NCBI RefSeq assembly: GCF_007993755.1
Contig: NZ_CP042467.1
Coordinates: 2,132,001-2,196,000, forward strand
Origin: Microvenator marinus
Lineage (GTDB): Bacteria; Myxococcota_A; Bradymonadia; Bradymonadales; Bradymonadaceae
Direction of reading: 5' to 3'
DNA: 64,000 nucleotides
Within the stretch, counting starts at the first letter, position 1; every line of letters starts with the position of its first letter. Made by a program: the position numbers and the translations under genes. Positions 41,959 to 50,925 of the stretch are shown here, one piece after another. The notes under the pieces are model-generated. The model had not been told where the DNA came from, made no database searches, and worked only from the letters and a program-made list of their open reading frames with translations.

Positions 41959-43632
41959 GTGACAAAAGGCCGAATCTTTGTTGCCCTGCTCTTTGCGGCG
42001 TTCACTGGCTGTGACGGTGAACTCGCGATCAATGCAGATGGACCAAGTATAACTCCCCCAGGGACCCAAAACCCGGGTCAGAACAACAACACGCCCGGGT
42101 CCAACAACCCAAATCTGGGGAGCGAACTCACGGAATCACACCTGCGACGACTGACCCCCGTCCAGTTCGAAAACACGGTCCGACACGCGCTTGGTGATGT
42201 CTTTGAAGCCGAAGATCTTCCTAGCTTTGGAGACGATATTCCGACGATCGGACTCAACAATAATCCGTCTATCTTGCGCATCAACACCGTCAATATCGAC
42301 AGTCTTTATGCCTCGATGCAACGCCTGGCCCAGGCTGCCGTTCAAGGCACGCCGGTGGTCAGCGAATGTGTGGAAGCTTCGAATGATACCTGTTTTGCCG
42401 AGGTCGTAGACGAAATCGGCCCCAAGCTATGGCGCCGGCCGCTTCAATCCGAAGAACGCGACGACCTCTTGAATACGCGGGCGGAGCTGGCAAATGTGGC
42501 TAGCCGAGCCGAACAAGCTGAGTTCCTCATTCACGCGCTACTCGCCTCACCAAATACCCTCTTTCGCACAGAGCTAGGTGAGGTGGATGGAGAGGCGCGA
42601 GTGCTGACGCAATTCGAGCTCGCGAGCGCGCTCTCTTACACGTTGTGGAACGCCCCGCCCGACCAGGAACTTTGGGAACTTGCGGCCAACAACCAACTCG
42701 GTGATTCCGAGATTTTACGCGCTCAAACGACTCGCATGCTCGAGGACCCAAGGGTCGCAGACGCGCTCGCTGAGTTCTTCGTGGACTATCTCAAGCTCGA
42801 AGCGATTTTCACCAAGACTAAAGAGGCCTCGCTCGGCCTAACCCCCGAAGCCAGAGAAGCGCTGGTTGAAGGCGTAAGACGCGACCTTAGACAAATTTTC
42901 TCTCAGCCAAACGCGACGCTGCTCGACCCCTTCTCGGTCAACAATTTCCACGTCAACGAGTACGGCGCTACCTTCTTTGGAGTACCTGTAACGCAGGGCG
43001 GAGAATACGAAGTCGTGGCCATGGATCCCTCCGAAAGACGAGGAATTCTCTCACACCCCGCATTCCTGAGCGTTCACTCAGGCGAAGGGGATACGGGCAT
43101 TGTCAAACGTGGTGTGTTCACGCTTGAGCAACTGCTCTGCATTCACCTCGGAGCGCCGCCCGCAGACATCTCAGAGTCCGAAGACGTACCCGAAGACTTC
43201 GACGACGCGACCGCCACATCACGCGAGGTGCTGACGGTCAGGCACAGCTCTCAACCCGAGTGCGTCTCATGTCACCGAATCATCGACCCAGCCGGCTTCG
43301 GCTATGAAAACTGGGACGGTGTCGGTCGCTACCGCGAAGTCGAGAAGGGCAACGTCGTCATCGACGCAAGCGGAGAGCTCGCCATGGGCCAAGAGGTCCT
43401 CACGTATACCAATAGCGTCACATTCCTTGAGAGCTTGACGGGCTCCGAGGCGCTCCGGTCCTGTATCGCTGACAACTTCTTCACCTACGCACTGGGTGAC
43501 GCACCAAAACTCTCCGAGCGAGAAGCGCTCTACCAAGCCTTTGCAGAAGCTGACGGAGATATCCATGCGGTGCTCGAAGCACTTGTCCTTAGCCCTAGCT
43601 TTAGCGCGCGCAAACTGGAGGAAGCACAATGA
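41959..43632 (+). CDS. DUF1592/DUF1588-type cytochrome-like lipoprotein
   Basis: This ~557-residue protein of the planctomycete-type PSD family has an LTPVQFENTVRHALGD start (DUF1587-like), a central DUF1592 region, RGILSHPAFLSVHSGE and ECVSCHRIIDPAGFGYENWDGVGRYR (DUF1588 with a CxxCH heme-c or zinc site), and a DUF1585-like tail. The signal peptide ends in TGC, so it is probably a lipoprotein. I chose GTG 41959, six bases after GGAG; an ATG at 41941 is also open. It overlaps the next DUF1552 gene (ATGA), a typical pairing. Function is unproven; an extracytoplasmic redox or carbohydrate-related role is usually proposed. Confidence 0.82.
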   Translation: MTKGRIFVALLFAAFTGCDGELAINADGPSITPPGTQNPGQNNNTPGSNNPNLGSELTESHLRRLTPVQFENTVRHALGDVFEAEDLPSFGDDIPTIGLNNNPSILRINTVNIDSLYASMQRLAQAAVQGTPVVSECVEASNDTCFAEVVDEIGPKLWRRPLQSEERDDLLNTRAELANVASRAEQAEFLIHALLASPNTLFRTELGEVDGEARVLTQFELASALSYTLWNAPPDQELWELAANNQLGDSEILRAQTTRMLEDPRVADALAEFFVDYLKLEAIFTKTKEASLGLTPEAREALVEGVRRDLRQIFSQPNATLLDPFSVNNFHVNEYGATFFGVPVTQGGEYEVVAMDPSERRGILSHPAFLSVHSGEGDTGIVKRGVFTLEQLLCIHLGAPPADISESEDVPEDFDDATATSREVLTVRHSSQPECVSCHRIIDPAGFGYENWDGVGRYREVEKGNVVIDASGELAMGQEVLTYTNSVTFLESLTGSEALRSCIADNFFTYALGDAPKLSEREALYQAFAEADGDIHAVLEALVLSPSFSARKLEEAQ

Positions 43633-45068
43633 GTATTTCAAGACGAACATTCCTCAAAGGTGTGGGCGCGAGCGGCCTTGCAGCAAGTCTTTTCGGGTCA
43701 AAAGTAGCCATGGGACAAACGGCCGAAGCACCACTACGAGTGCTCCTTGTTGGCCTTCAGCACGGTTGGGGGCGCGACTTCGACTTCGGGCGAGAATTCA
43801 CAGGCTCTGAGTTCGACTTCACGATCCCGCAGCCCCTTCAAGGCCTAGAGGCCATCAAAGACCAATGTGTTTTCATCGATGGAGCTCGCGGAACACTCTG
43901 GGGTAATGCCCACGATGTCTCGTATTCCGACATGTTCACGGCCTCGGTGTGTTGGGACGAGCACGGCTCTGACCAACTTGGTGCGCATTTCCCTGAGCCC
44001 ATGGGACCGTCACTCGACCACGTCATCGCTCAACACCACTCAGCCCAGGTGCTGCGCGTAAGCGCAAACTATCGCTCTTGGGGCCGCCAAACGCATCCTC
44101 TTTGCTTCGACGATAACGCGCGGGTTCTGGACCAGTTTTTCAGACCTCAAGACGCGTATGACGCCATCATTGGACCTATTCGCGAAGCCGCGGCACCGCC
44201 ACAACCCGGGCGAGCCGCACTTCGTGAAAAGCTCTTTGAACACATGCAACGCGACACAGATCGCATGATGGCTCAGGTCTCAGGCACCGAGCGCGCAAAA
44301 ATTGAGTCGTACCGCCAGGCATTCACGGACCTTGGCCAACGACTTATGCAGCGCACGACGGTCGAACTCACCGAAGACCAGATTCCCGAGCGTCCAGAGC
44401 AGAGCCCGGCCTTCAGCATGATGGTTGACCACTATCTGGATATGATTCGCCTCGTATTCCAAGCCGATACCCACAGAGTTGCGGTGCTCGGCCTGGGCGA
44501 AGGCGTGGACGGATGGCAGTGGCGAGACGCGAACGGAAATATCCAAAGCGGCAACCCATGGAGCACTGATTTCCATCATAACGTGGCGCATCACGGCACA
44601 GGCCACGAAGATCAGGAACGCGCGCGACTCGCCTACGAAGGCTGGGTCGAGTGGTACGTCGAGAAGATCGTCGGCTTTGCGCAGATGCTCGATCTCACGC
44701 CAGATGTGGATGGCGGAACACTTCTAGACAACACGATCATCGTCCTTACCGGTGAGGTAGGTACGGGGCAGCACGACACGCGCAACAAGATCCACGTGCT
44801 CATCGGAGGTGGAGACCGCCTCGCCCGTGGCCGATGGGTTAACGCGCCGCTGGTGGACCCGAGAAACCGCAGTGGCGTCTTCATCGGTGGCCAAACGCGG
44901 ACCGGCAACGACGTGGAATCGGGCCTAAACTACGGCCGCCACCTGAGCATCTGGCACACCGCCGACGTGCTCGCCGAGGTCGGCAGACTCGCCGGCGTTC
45001 CTCTGGACGACGGGTTTGGGCTCCCGGCCAACAATCGGGCACCGATGCCGCTCACCTTGCGAACATGA
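43629..45068 (+). CDS. DUF1552 protein, Tat-exported
   Basis: This 479-residue protein has a twin-arginine signal (SRRTFLKG in the first 12 residues, cleavage near VAMGQ). The mature protein has DUF1552 features: LQHGWGRDFDFGREF, a long helical middle and NNTIIVLTGEVGTGQHDT, resembling an alkaline-phosphatase/sulfatase-like superfamily region (EVG...GQHD). It is translated with the DUF1592 gene (ATGA). Export by Tat suggests a folded, cofactor-loaded protein. Both members of the pair are usually of unknown function. Confidence 0.85.
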   Translation: MSISRRTFLKGVGASGLAASLFGSKVAMGQTAEAPLRVLLVGLQHGWGRDFDFGREFTGSEFDFTIPQPLQGLEAIKDQCVFIDGARGTLWGNAHDVSYSDMFTASVCWDEHGSDQLGAHFPEPMGPSLDHVIAQHHSAQVLRVSANYRSWGRQTHPLCFDDNARVLDQFFRPQDAYDAIIGPIREAAAPPQPGRAALREKLFEHMQRDTDRMMAQVSGTERAKIESYRQAFTDLGQRLMQRTTVELTEDQIPERPEQSPAFSMMVDHYLDMIRLVFQADTHRVAVLGLGEGVDGWQWRDANGNIQSGNPWSTDFHHNVAHHGTGHEDQERARLAYEGWVEWYVEKIVGFAQMLDLTPDVDGGTLLDNTIIVLTGEVGTGQHDTRNKIHVLIGGGDRLARGRWVNAPLVDPRNRSGVFIGGQTRTGNDVESGLNYGRHLSIWHTADVLAEVGRLAGVPLDDGFGLPANNRAPMPLTLRT

Positions 45069-45137
45069 CTCTAACGAACTGGTTATGAACTTCACTTCCG
45101 GCTAGAGTAGTTGAGTGATGTCGCCAGGTTTGAATTC

Positions 45138-45308
45138 ATGACAGAAGAACCACCACCAACCGATAATCCTTCCGCCGTAGACGCCGCAGGTGTTGACCTG
45201 ACGTTAATCGCTTGGTTCCAAACTCTGACTCCAACCGAGCGCCTCAAGACTCTCCAAAACTACCTTGAGTCAATAGAAAAGCTTCGACGTGCCAATGAGA
45301 ACCGCTGA
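45138..45308 (+). CDS. Small acidic protein paired with nucleotidyltransferase
   Basis: This 56-residue protein has an acidic disordered start and a helical end (LTPTERLKTLQNYLESIEKLRRAN). Its 3' end overlaps the next gene in another frame. It is a type of small protein found upstream of MNT/AbiEii-like nucleotidyltransferases, so a pair, perhaps an antitoxin-toxin type unit, is possible. Start ATG 45138; no strong ribosome site. Confidence 0.55.
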   Translation: MTEEPPPTDNPSAVDAAGVDLTLIAWFQTLTPTERLKTLQNYLESIEKLRRANENR

Positions 45309-45780
45309 CTTTTTAGGCATACTCGAAGTATTGGCGGATCGAGATGTCGACTTCATCGTTGTGGGGGCGTTATCAGCCGTGATTCAGGGTGCACCTGTGA
45401 CCACGTTTGACTTAGATATCGTACACTCTCGCACTCCTGATAATCTTGACCGTTTGCTCGGCGCACTGGAGTCGTTGAACGCCTACTACCGTGGACATGG
45501 TGAACGACGACAGGTGCCCAGTATCAGCCACCTCGCCTCAGAAGGACACCAACTGCTGAGTACCGACTTGGGCCCGCTGGATGTCCTTGGAACCATTGAA
45601 GGTGGCCTTGACTATCAAGACCTTCTGCCGTTTAGCAAGAATCTCAATCTCGACGGGAGGACATTCACAGTCCTCAAAATCTCCAAGTACTTAGCCTTCA
45701 AAGAAGACTCTCAACTGGAAAAGGATCGAGCACGGCTACCCATCCTCAGAGCCTGCGTCGCTCAGAATCCCGAGGAATAA
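45295..45780 (+). CDS. MNT/AbiEii-like nucleotidyltransferase
   Basis: This 161-residue protein has a pol-beta nucleotidyltransferase core. VVGALSAVIQGAP is followed by DLDI, with Asp39 and Asp41 as the metal pair. The usual GS motif before the aspartates is replaced by GALSAV. A C-terminal ILKISKYLAFKEDSQLEKDRARLPIL helix, in which the KEDS...KD...LP motif is typical of AbiEii-like/DUF6036 proteins, completes it. ATG 45295 is chosen; a GTG at 45289 is also in frame. Its start lies in the small upstream gene. Likely a stand-alone adaptive or toxin-antitoxin type module. Confidence 0.7.
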   Translation: MRTADFLGILEVLADRDVDFIVVGALSAVIQGAPVTTFDLDIVHSRTPDNLDRLLGALESLNAYYRGHGERRQVPSISHLASEGHQLLSTDLGPLDVLGTIEGGLDYQDLLPFSKNLNLDGRTFTVLKISKYLAFKEDSQLEKDRARLPILRACVAQNPEE

Positions 45781-45823
45781 CAATTTCGACGAAAGCAGTG
45801 AATGGAGTGTGTTAGCCGCAATC

Positions 45824-45848
45824 GAAAATGAAAATCATTATCATTTTC
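45824..45848. promoter_or_regulatory. Fur box
   Basis: GAAAATGAAAATCATTATC (45824-45842) matches the 19-bp Fur consensus GATAATGATAATCATTATC at 17 positions. The overlapping continuation CATTATCATTTTC extends it. A TACAAT (45852-45857) just downstream could be the -10 of the promoter. It precedes the iron operon 45906-49541. Confidence 0.88.
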
Positions 45849-45905
45849 ATTTACAATCCGAGAGAAGGGAGTTAGAGAGAGCCTGTCTTGAGAGCAGGAG
45901 TGCTC

Positions 45906-47198
45906 ATGAAACGAGCTCCAATCCTAGTATTTTTCATCTTGACGGTGCTGGCGCCATCAGCCCAAGCACAGGAAAAAGAAAAAGCGCAAGTAGTTGAGGA
46001 CCCCGAACTAGAATTCTCAGGCTATGGAGAACTTAGTTTTGGATGGTTAAACTACGGCGAAGACCAAACTCGGGAGGGCGGTGCTTGGAGGGATTCTCGA
46101 CTCGTTTTTGATTCCACTCGCTTCGTTCTCAAAGCCGAGATGGAGTTGCCCGCAGATTTCGAGTTTGAAGCGGAGATCGAGTTTGAGCATGGCGGCACCG
46201 GATCGGCACTTGAATTGGAGTACGAAGAGTTTGGCGAGTACGAGCAAGAGATCGAAAAAGGTGGCGAAGTTATCCTGGAAGAATTCTATCTGAGCCGGAC
46301 TTTCTCAGATTTGGTCCGTGTCCGCGTTGGTAGGTTCTATACCGCCGTCGGTCTACTATCCTACCACTATCGGCCGGGTGACCTCATAGCATCGGGGCGA
46401 CCCGAGTCCGAAACCACCATTCTACCTGCGGTTTGGGATGAGATGGGTGCCGATGTTCGGCTCAAGTGGAACTGGCTGGAAGCCACCGCTCAAGTCATCA
46501 ACGGACTTGACTCCACGGGTTTTAGTTCGCAGGGTTGGGTCAGTACCGGCCACCAGACTAGGTTTGAGTTCATCCGCGCTCGCGGCCTTGCCGGTGTGCT
46601 ACGCCTCGACTTCGTGCCAATTGATGGTCTCAAGGCGGGCGTATCCGCCTACTACGGAGACACGGCCAAGAACCGCCCTAAACCTGACCTTGCCAAAGAT
46701 TGCAACGACCCAGAGGAAGCTCGAGTCGCCCCATGTGGCTACGTGTCGGCTGGCCTCTTGATCCTTGACGCGCACTTCAGTCTTGAGCTCGGCCCCGCCC
46801 GCGCAAAGGGGCTCCTACTCTGGGGAAATCTTGAAAATGCGGATGTAATCTCGGCCCGTAATCGAAATCTAAGCAACTTCCTTAACGTACTTCGCTCCGA
46901 AGTCGCGGAACAGGCGATCCTTGCGTGGGGCGAGCTAGGGGTTGACCTCTTGCATGGGTTCGACACCAAGTGGCGATTAGAGCCGCATCTCAGATTCGAA
47001 TATTACGACACCATGTTTCGGGTGGCCGAAGGGGTGTTTGACCCACCTAGGTTCGAGCGCTACGTCGCCAGTGCTGGTGTCGGAGCAGACTACGACAACT
47101 CGGTCATGGCTCGCCTGACCACACGATATCGCTGGTTTGGCGACTCAAGCTTAAGGGACCAGACCGAGGTATTTCTTACAACAGGCTTTCACTACTAA
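45906..47198 (+). CDS. Outer-membrane porin-like barrel of iron operon
   Basis: This 430-residue protein has a signal peptide (MKRAPILVFFILTVLAPSAQAQ) and a barrel-like body with aromatic-rich strands ending in TTGFHY. It resembles phosphate-selective porin (OprP/O) type barrels, with GRFYTAVGLLSYHYRPGD. It follows a Fur box and precedes imelysin and a DUF1111 protein, so it may import ferric or heme iron, or help a two-part system at the surface. ATG 45906 with GGAG five bases upstream; a TTG at 45888 is open but less likely. Confidence 0.78.
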   Translation: MKRAPILVFFILTVLAPSAQAQEKEKAQVVEDPELEFSGYGELSFGWLNYGEDQTREGGAWRDSRLVFDSTRFVLKAEMELPADFEFEAEIEFEHGGTGSALELEYEEFGEYEQEIEKGGEVILEEFYLSRTFSDLVRVRVGRFYTAVGLLSYHYRPGDLIASGRPESETTILPAVWDEMGADVRLKWNWLEATAQVINGLDSTGFSSQGWVSTGHQTRFEFIRARGLAGVLRLDFVPIDGLKAGVSAYYGDTAKNRPKPDLAKDCNDPEEARVAPCGYVSAGLLILDAHFSLELGPARAKGLLLWGNLENADVISARNRNLSNFLNVLRSEVAEQAILAWGELGVDLLHGFDTKWRLEPHLRFEYYDTMFRVAEGVFDPPRFERYVASAGVGADYDNSVMARLTTRYRWFGDSSLRDQTEVFLTTGFHY

Positions 47199-47215
47199 TT
47201 TTGAAGGAGAACACA

Positions 47216-48280
47216 GTGAAACATCTACTATTAGGATTTGGAATTTCTTTGGTCGCGATCTCTTGCTCGGAGGATGATTCAGGCGTTGTCGACAACTCCT
47301 TCGACGATCCCACCATCGTTCAAGGATATGCGGAAAACGTCATCGTTCCTAAGTACGAAATGCTCGACAGCAATGCTGCAGCCCTTGTTTCAGCCGTCGA
47401 AGCACTTGTGGCTGACCCAACCGATACCAATCTGAGCGCTGCCCAGGACGCTTGGCGGGCAACCCGCACACCGTGGGAGCAGAGCGAATCTTCGCTCTTT
47501 GGCCCCGTAGATTCTAACGGATATGACCCCGCACTCGATTCGTGGCCGGTCAACCTCACGGATATCAACGGCGTGCTTGCAAGCAACCAAGAGCTCAATC
47601 AGACCTTCTTTGATTCACTCTCACCAGAGAGCAAGGGATTCCACACCATTGAATTCTTCCTATTCGGTGAGAATGGTGATGCCGATGCGGAGTTTACCGA
47701 ACGCGAAGCTCAATACCTGAGTGCCGCTACGGCTGACCTAAAAGTCAACACCTCCGCATTGCTCGGCAGTTGGACCGAAGGCGATTCAGCCTACAAGACC
47801 GTGTTCACAAGCGCAGGAGAAGAAGGCAACACGGTATATCCATCGAGGGCCGCCGCTGCTCAGGAGATTGCCTCAGGAATCGTGGTGATTCTTGACGAAG
47901 TCGCAAATGGAAAGATCGCAGACCCGTTTGACGAGCGTGATGTGACCCTCGTTGAAAGCCCTTTTAGCGCAAATTCTTTAGCTGACTTCAGAAACAACAT
48001 CGCTGGTGCGAAAGAGGCCTATCTTGGCGACTTTTCGACGGGCTCAAAATCCGGTGTAGGACTAGCTGACTGGGTTCAAGAGCAAGATGCCGAACTAAAC
48101 ACCAGAGTGTTGGCGGAGTTCGACGCAGCAATTGCAGCGATTGATGCGATCCCCGCCCCCTTCAAAGACGCCATCTTGAATGACAATGGTCGTGCAAAAA
48201 TCCAGGAGGCAGTAGATGCCATCAACACCGTTCGTGTCAGTTTTGAAAGCGATATCAATCCGCTCATTTCTGGTAACTAG
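47216..48280 (+). CDS. Imelysin-family (M75/IrpA-like) lipoprotein
   Basis: This 354-residue lipoprotein has lipobox AISC (Cys17), followed by an imelysin (EfeO/M75) helical domain. The GxHxxE-type motif GFHTIEFFLFG lies near residue 137-147, and the RxxWExSE region reads RTPWEQSE near 87-94. Imelysins bind iron or act on iron-binding proteins. GTG at 47216 after AAGGAG with seven bases; the TTG at 47201 lacks a signal. The 3' end overlaps the DUF1111 gene by 65 bases. Likely handles iron at the outer membrane. Confidence 0.88.
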   Translation: MKHLLLGFGISLVAISCSEDDSGVVDNSFDDPTIVQGYAENVIVPKYEMLDSNAAALVSAVEALVADPTDTNLSAAQDAWRATRTPWEQSESSLFGPVDSNGYDPALDSWPVNLTDINGVLASNQELNQTFFDSLSPESKGFHTIEFFLFGENGDADAEFTEREAQYLSAATADLKVNTSALLGSWTEGDSAYKTVFTSAGEEGNTVYPSRAAAAQEIASGIVVILDEVANGKIADPFDERDVTLVESPFSANSLADFRNNIAGAKEAYLGDFSTGSKSGVGLADWVQEQDAELNTRVLAEFDAAIAAIDAIPAPFKDAILNDNGRAKIQEAVDAINTVRVSFESDINPLISGN

Positions 48281-49541
48281 TCTCGTAGGTATCACCGCCT
48301 GCTCAGGGGAGGACTTTCGAATAGAGCTTCCTCCTGCCGGTGGTGACACGACAATTTGGGAGCCCACCTCGTACGCATTCATGATGCCCGCGCCGGGTCT
48401 GAGTGAAGACGAAGACCTTTTGCACCGAAAAGGCGACCGTGCTTTCGAAGAGAAGTTTGTGAGTGCCCCTTCAGTCATCAATCCGGGGCTTGGGCCCACG
48501 TACAACAACACCAGCTGCAACGGCTGCCACCTCCGTAACGGGCGCGGAGTTCCGGTCGCCGGGCACCCTTCGCTTCGGTCTCATTTGCTGGCTCGTGTGT
48601 CTACCCTCGACGGTCAGCCAGTTCCAGGACTGGGTTCACAGGTGCAGGATTTCGCAATCCTCGGCACTGAGGCCGAGGCTCAGGTAGACGTAACGTGGGT
48701 AGAGGTTCCCGGCTCTTACCCTGATGGGACACAATATTCGCTAAGGAGGCCTGAAGTTCGAATACTCAAAGATGGAGTGGAGGTCAGAGACATCGTCGTC
48801 TCGCTTCGTCAACCTCCACCGGTATTCGGTCTTGGTCTCTTGGAAGCACTTAGTGAAGAAGAGATCCGGCGCAACGAAGACCCGGATGACCGAGACGGAG
48901 ATGGTATTTCTGGACGAGTGAACCAAGTCCAAGACCTCGCGTCAGGGCAACTTTCGCTGGGGAGATTTGGCTGGAAAGCAAACCAACCGAATCTCGTGCA
49001 ACAGAGTGCTGAGGCGTACCGCAATGATATGGGAGTGGGAGCTCCAGGCTTCCCAGATGAATTGGGAAATGTCGAAATCAGCGAGGAGACACTTCTTGCA
49101 GCGGCGTTTTACGCTGAGTCCTTGGCCGTACCAGCACGTCGCGACTATCCTGAGGCGGGTTTCGAACTTTTCCGTGAGGCGCAGTGCAATGCATGTCACT
49201 TGACCTCAATGACGACCGGGGCCTCTGATAGAGAGTTCCTAGCCTTTCAAGAATTCGCTCCTTTTACCGACATGCTGCTCCATGACATGGGAGAGGGGCT
49301 GGCCGACTACCGCGCCGACGGACTAGCAGACGGCTACGAATGGCGCACCACCCCTCTCTGGGGGATTGGCTTGACGCAGACCGTGGTTCCAGACACGGCT
49401 TTTCTGCACGACGGACGAGCACGCACCATAGAAGAGGCCATTCTATGGCATGGCGGGGAAGCCGAGACTTCGCGGGATCGCTTCAAGACCATGGACGCCG
49501 AAGAACGAGAGCTTCTCCTGAGCTTCGTTTCAGCACTCTGA
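48216..49541 (+). CDS. Di-heme oxidoreductase-family (DUF1111) lipoprotein
   Basis: This 441-residue protein of the DUF1111/DHOR family, often found next to imelysin, has two heme-c motifs, SCNGCHLRNG and QCNACHL, and a third conserved block HDGRARTIEEAILWHGGEA, which is diagnostic. The signal peptide has lipobox ITAC. Start at ATG 48216 overlaps imelysin by 65 bases; internal GTG/TTG starts (48234, 48243) are possible. Together with imelysin it would form an IrpAB-like iron-uptake pair. The redox role is inferred from the family. Confidence 0.86.
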   Translation: MPSTPFVSVLKAISIRSFLVTSLVGITACSGEDFRIELPPAGGDTTIWEPTSYAFMMPAPGLSEDEDLLHRKGDRAFEEKFVSAPSVINPGLGPTYNNTSCNGCHLRNGRGVPVAGHPSLRSHLLARVSTLDGQPVPGLGSQVQDFAILGTEAEAQVDVTWVEVPGSYPDGTQYSLRRPEVRILKDGVEVRDIVVSLRQPPPVFGLGLLEALSEEEIRRNEDPDDRDGDGISGRVNQVQDLASGQLSLGRFGWKANQPNLVQQSAEAYRNDMGVGAPGFPDELGNVEISEETLLAAAFYAESLAVPARRDYPEAGFELFREAQCNACHLTSMTTGASDREFLAFQEFAPFTDMLLHDMGEGLADYRADGLADGYEWRTTPLWGIGLTQTVVPDTAFLHDGRARTIEEAILWHGGEAETSRDRFKTMDAEERELLLSFVSAL

Positions 49542-49604
49542 CTCAAAAAGAATCCCTTGCTCCCTCCGTCTCTCTAATGCGATGAGAGCTTAGAGGAGGA
49601 TTTC

Positions 49605-50870
49605 ATGGCGGAACATCACGTGGTCATCATTGGAGCGGGGTTTGCGGGCTTGAGCGCTGCTAAGAGCTTGAAGAGTGCTCCGGTGAAAGTGACGATCATA
49701 GACAAACAGAATCATCACCTCTTCCAGCCATTGCTTTATCAGGTTGCAACAGCTGCGTTGAGTGCACCCGATATCGCCGCCCCAATCCGAAAGGTCTTGC
49801 GCAAACAGAAGAACGCCACCGTATTGCTGGCTGACGTTGAGGACATCGACCGCGAGACCAAATGCGTCAAGCACTCAAAGGGCTCGATCGCCTATGACAC
49901 GCTGATCGTCGCAGCAGGCGCGGCCAACTCGTACTTTGGGCATGACGAATGGCGGAAGTTCGCACCGGGCCTCAAAGAGCTCTCAGACGCGTTCGAAATT
50001 CGAGAAAGAGTGCTCAAAGCCTATGAAAACGCCGAGCTCGTGACCGACGAGAACGAACGGACCGAGTATCTGACGTTTGTGGTAATCGGCGGAGGACCAA
50101 CCGGCGTTGAGATGGCCGGAGCACTCAAGGAAATCGCCACGCGTACCATGCGCTCGAACTTTCGGAATTTCGATCCCAAGTCGGCTCGAGTCGTACTCAT
50201 CGAAGGCTCGGACCGTGTCCTCGGCGCCTTCCCTGCCGAACTCTCAAAGTCGGCGCAGAAACAGCTCGAAGACCTAGGCGTTGAGGTGGTTCTAAACACC
50301 ATGGTCAAAGACATTGACGCCACGAGCGTGACGACTTCCGATGGACATCTCATCAAGGCAAAGACCGTGGTCTGGGCCGCTGGAGTTGGAGGAGCGCCGC
50401 TCGCGAAGAAGCTCGGTGTAGAGTTGGACCGCTCGGGACGAGTCCCGGTGAGGCCGGACTTCAGTTTGGAGGAGGCCCCGGAGATCTTTGTTATCGGAGA
50501 TCTGGCCAAAGCGACGAGCAAAGACGGCGAAGAAGTTCCGGCACTAGCGCCGGCTGCGACTCAAGCAGGCGCGCACGTCGCCGAGCAAATCGTTCGGCGC
50601 CTTGAAGGCAAAGAGCCCGAAGCTTTTCAGTATTTAGATAAAGGCATGATGGCGACAATCGGACGCTCGCGGGCCGTGGCGCTCTCCGGCCCCTTGAAGC
50701 TCAGTGGTTGGCTCGCCTGGATGGCCTGGCTCTTCATCCACCTCATCTTCCTGGTGGACTTCAGGAATCGCATGGCGGTGCTCTTCGAATGGGCGTGGGC
50801 GTACGTGACGTTCCAGAGGAGCGCCAGGATCATTGTGCAATCCGATTCAAAATCAGCCGTAAAAACTTAG
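49605..50870 (+). CDS. ndh: Type II NADH:quinone dehydrogenase (NDH-2)
   Basis: This FAD-dependent, non-proton-pumping NADH dehydrogenase of 421 residues has FAD loop GAGFAG (10-15) and HLFQPLLYQVATAALS, the signature that separates NDH-2 from other pyridine-disulfide enzymes. Other marks are VVIGGGPTGVEMAG for NADH, IGDLA near residue 300, and a C-terminal hydrophobic region WLAWMAWLFIHLIFLV for membrane attachment. Start ATG after GAGGAGG. Monocistronic. A confident call. Confidence 0.95.
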   Translation: MAEHHVVIIGAGFAGLSAAKSLKSAPVKVTIIDKQNHHLFQPLLYQVATAALSAPDIAAPIRKVLRKQKNATVLLADVEDIDRETKCVKHSKGSIAYDTLIVAAGAANSYFGHDEWRKFAPGLKELSDAFEIRERVLKAYENAELVTDENERTEYLTFVVIGGGPTGVEMAGALKEIATRTMRSNFRNFDPKSARVVLIEGSDRVLGAFPAELSKSAQKQLEDLGVEVVLNTMVKDIDATSVTTSDGHLIKAKTVVWAAGVGGAPLAKKLGVELDRSGRVPVRPDFSLEEAPEIFVIGDLAKATSKDGEEVPALAPAATQAGAHVAEQIVRRLEGKEPEAFQYLDKGMMATIGRSRAVALSGPLKLSGWLAWMAWLFIHLIFLVDFRNRMAVLFEWAWAYVTFQRSARIIVQSDSKSAVKT

Positions 50871-50925
50871 ATCCATCTCGAGGGGGCCACGTTTCACCAC
50901 GTATCAACAACTTCAAGGAGTTATC

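Noticed and set aside
49186-49196. GCAGTGCAA partial match to the PhaR-type site
   Set aside because: Two mismatches and it encodes the conserved CNACH heme motif.
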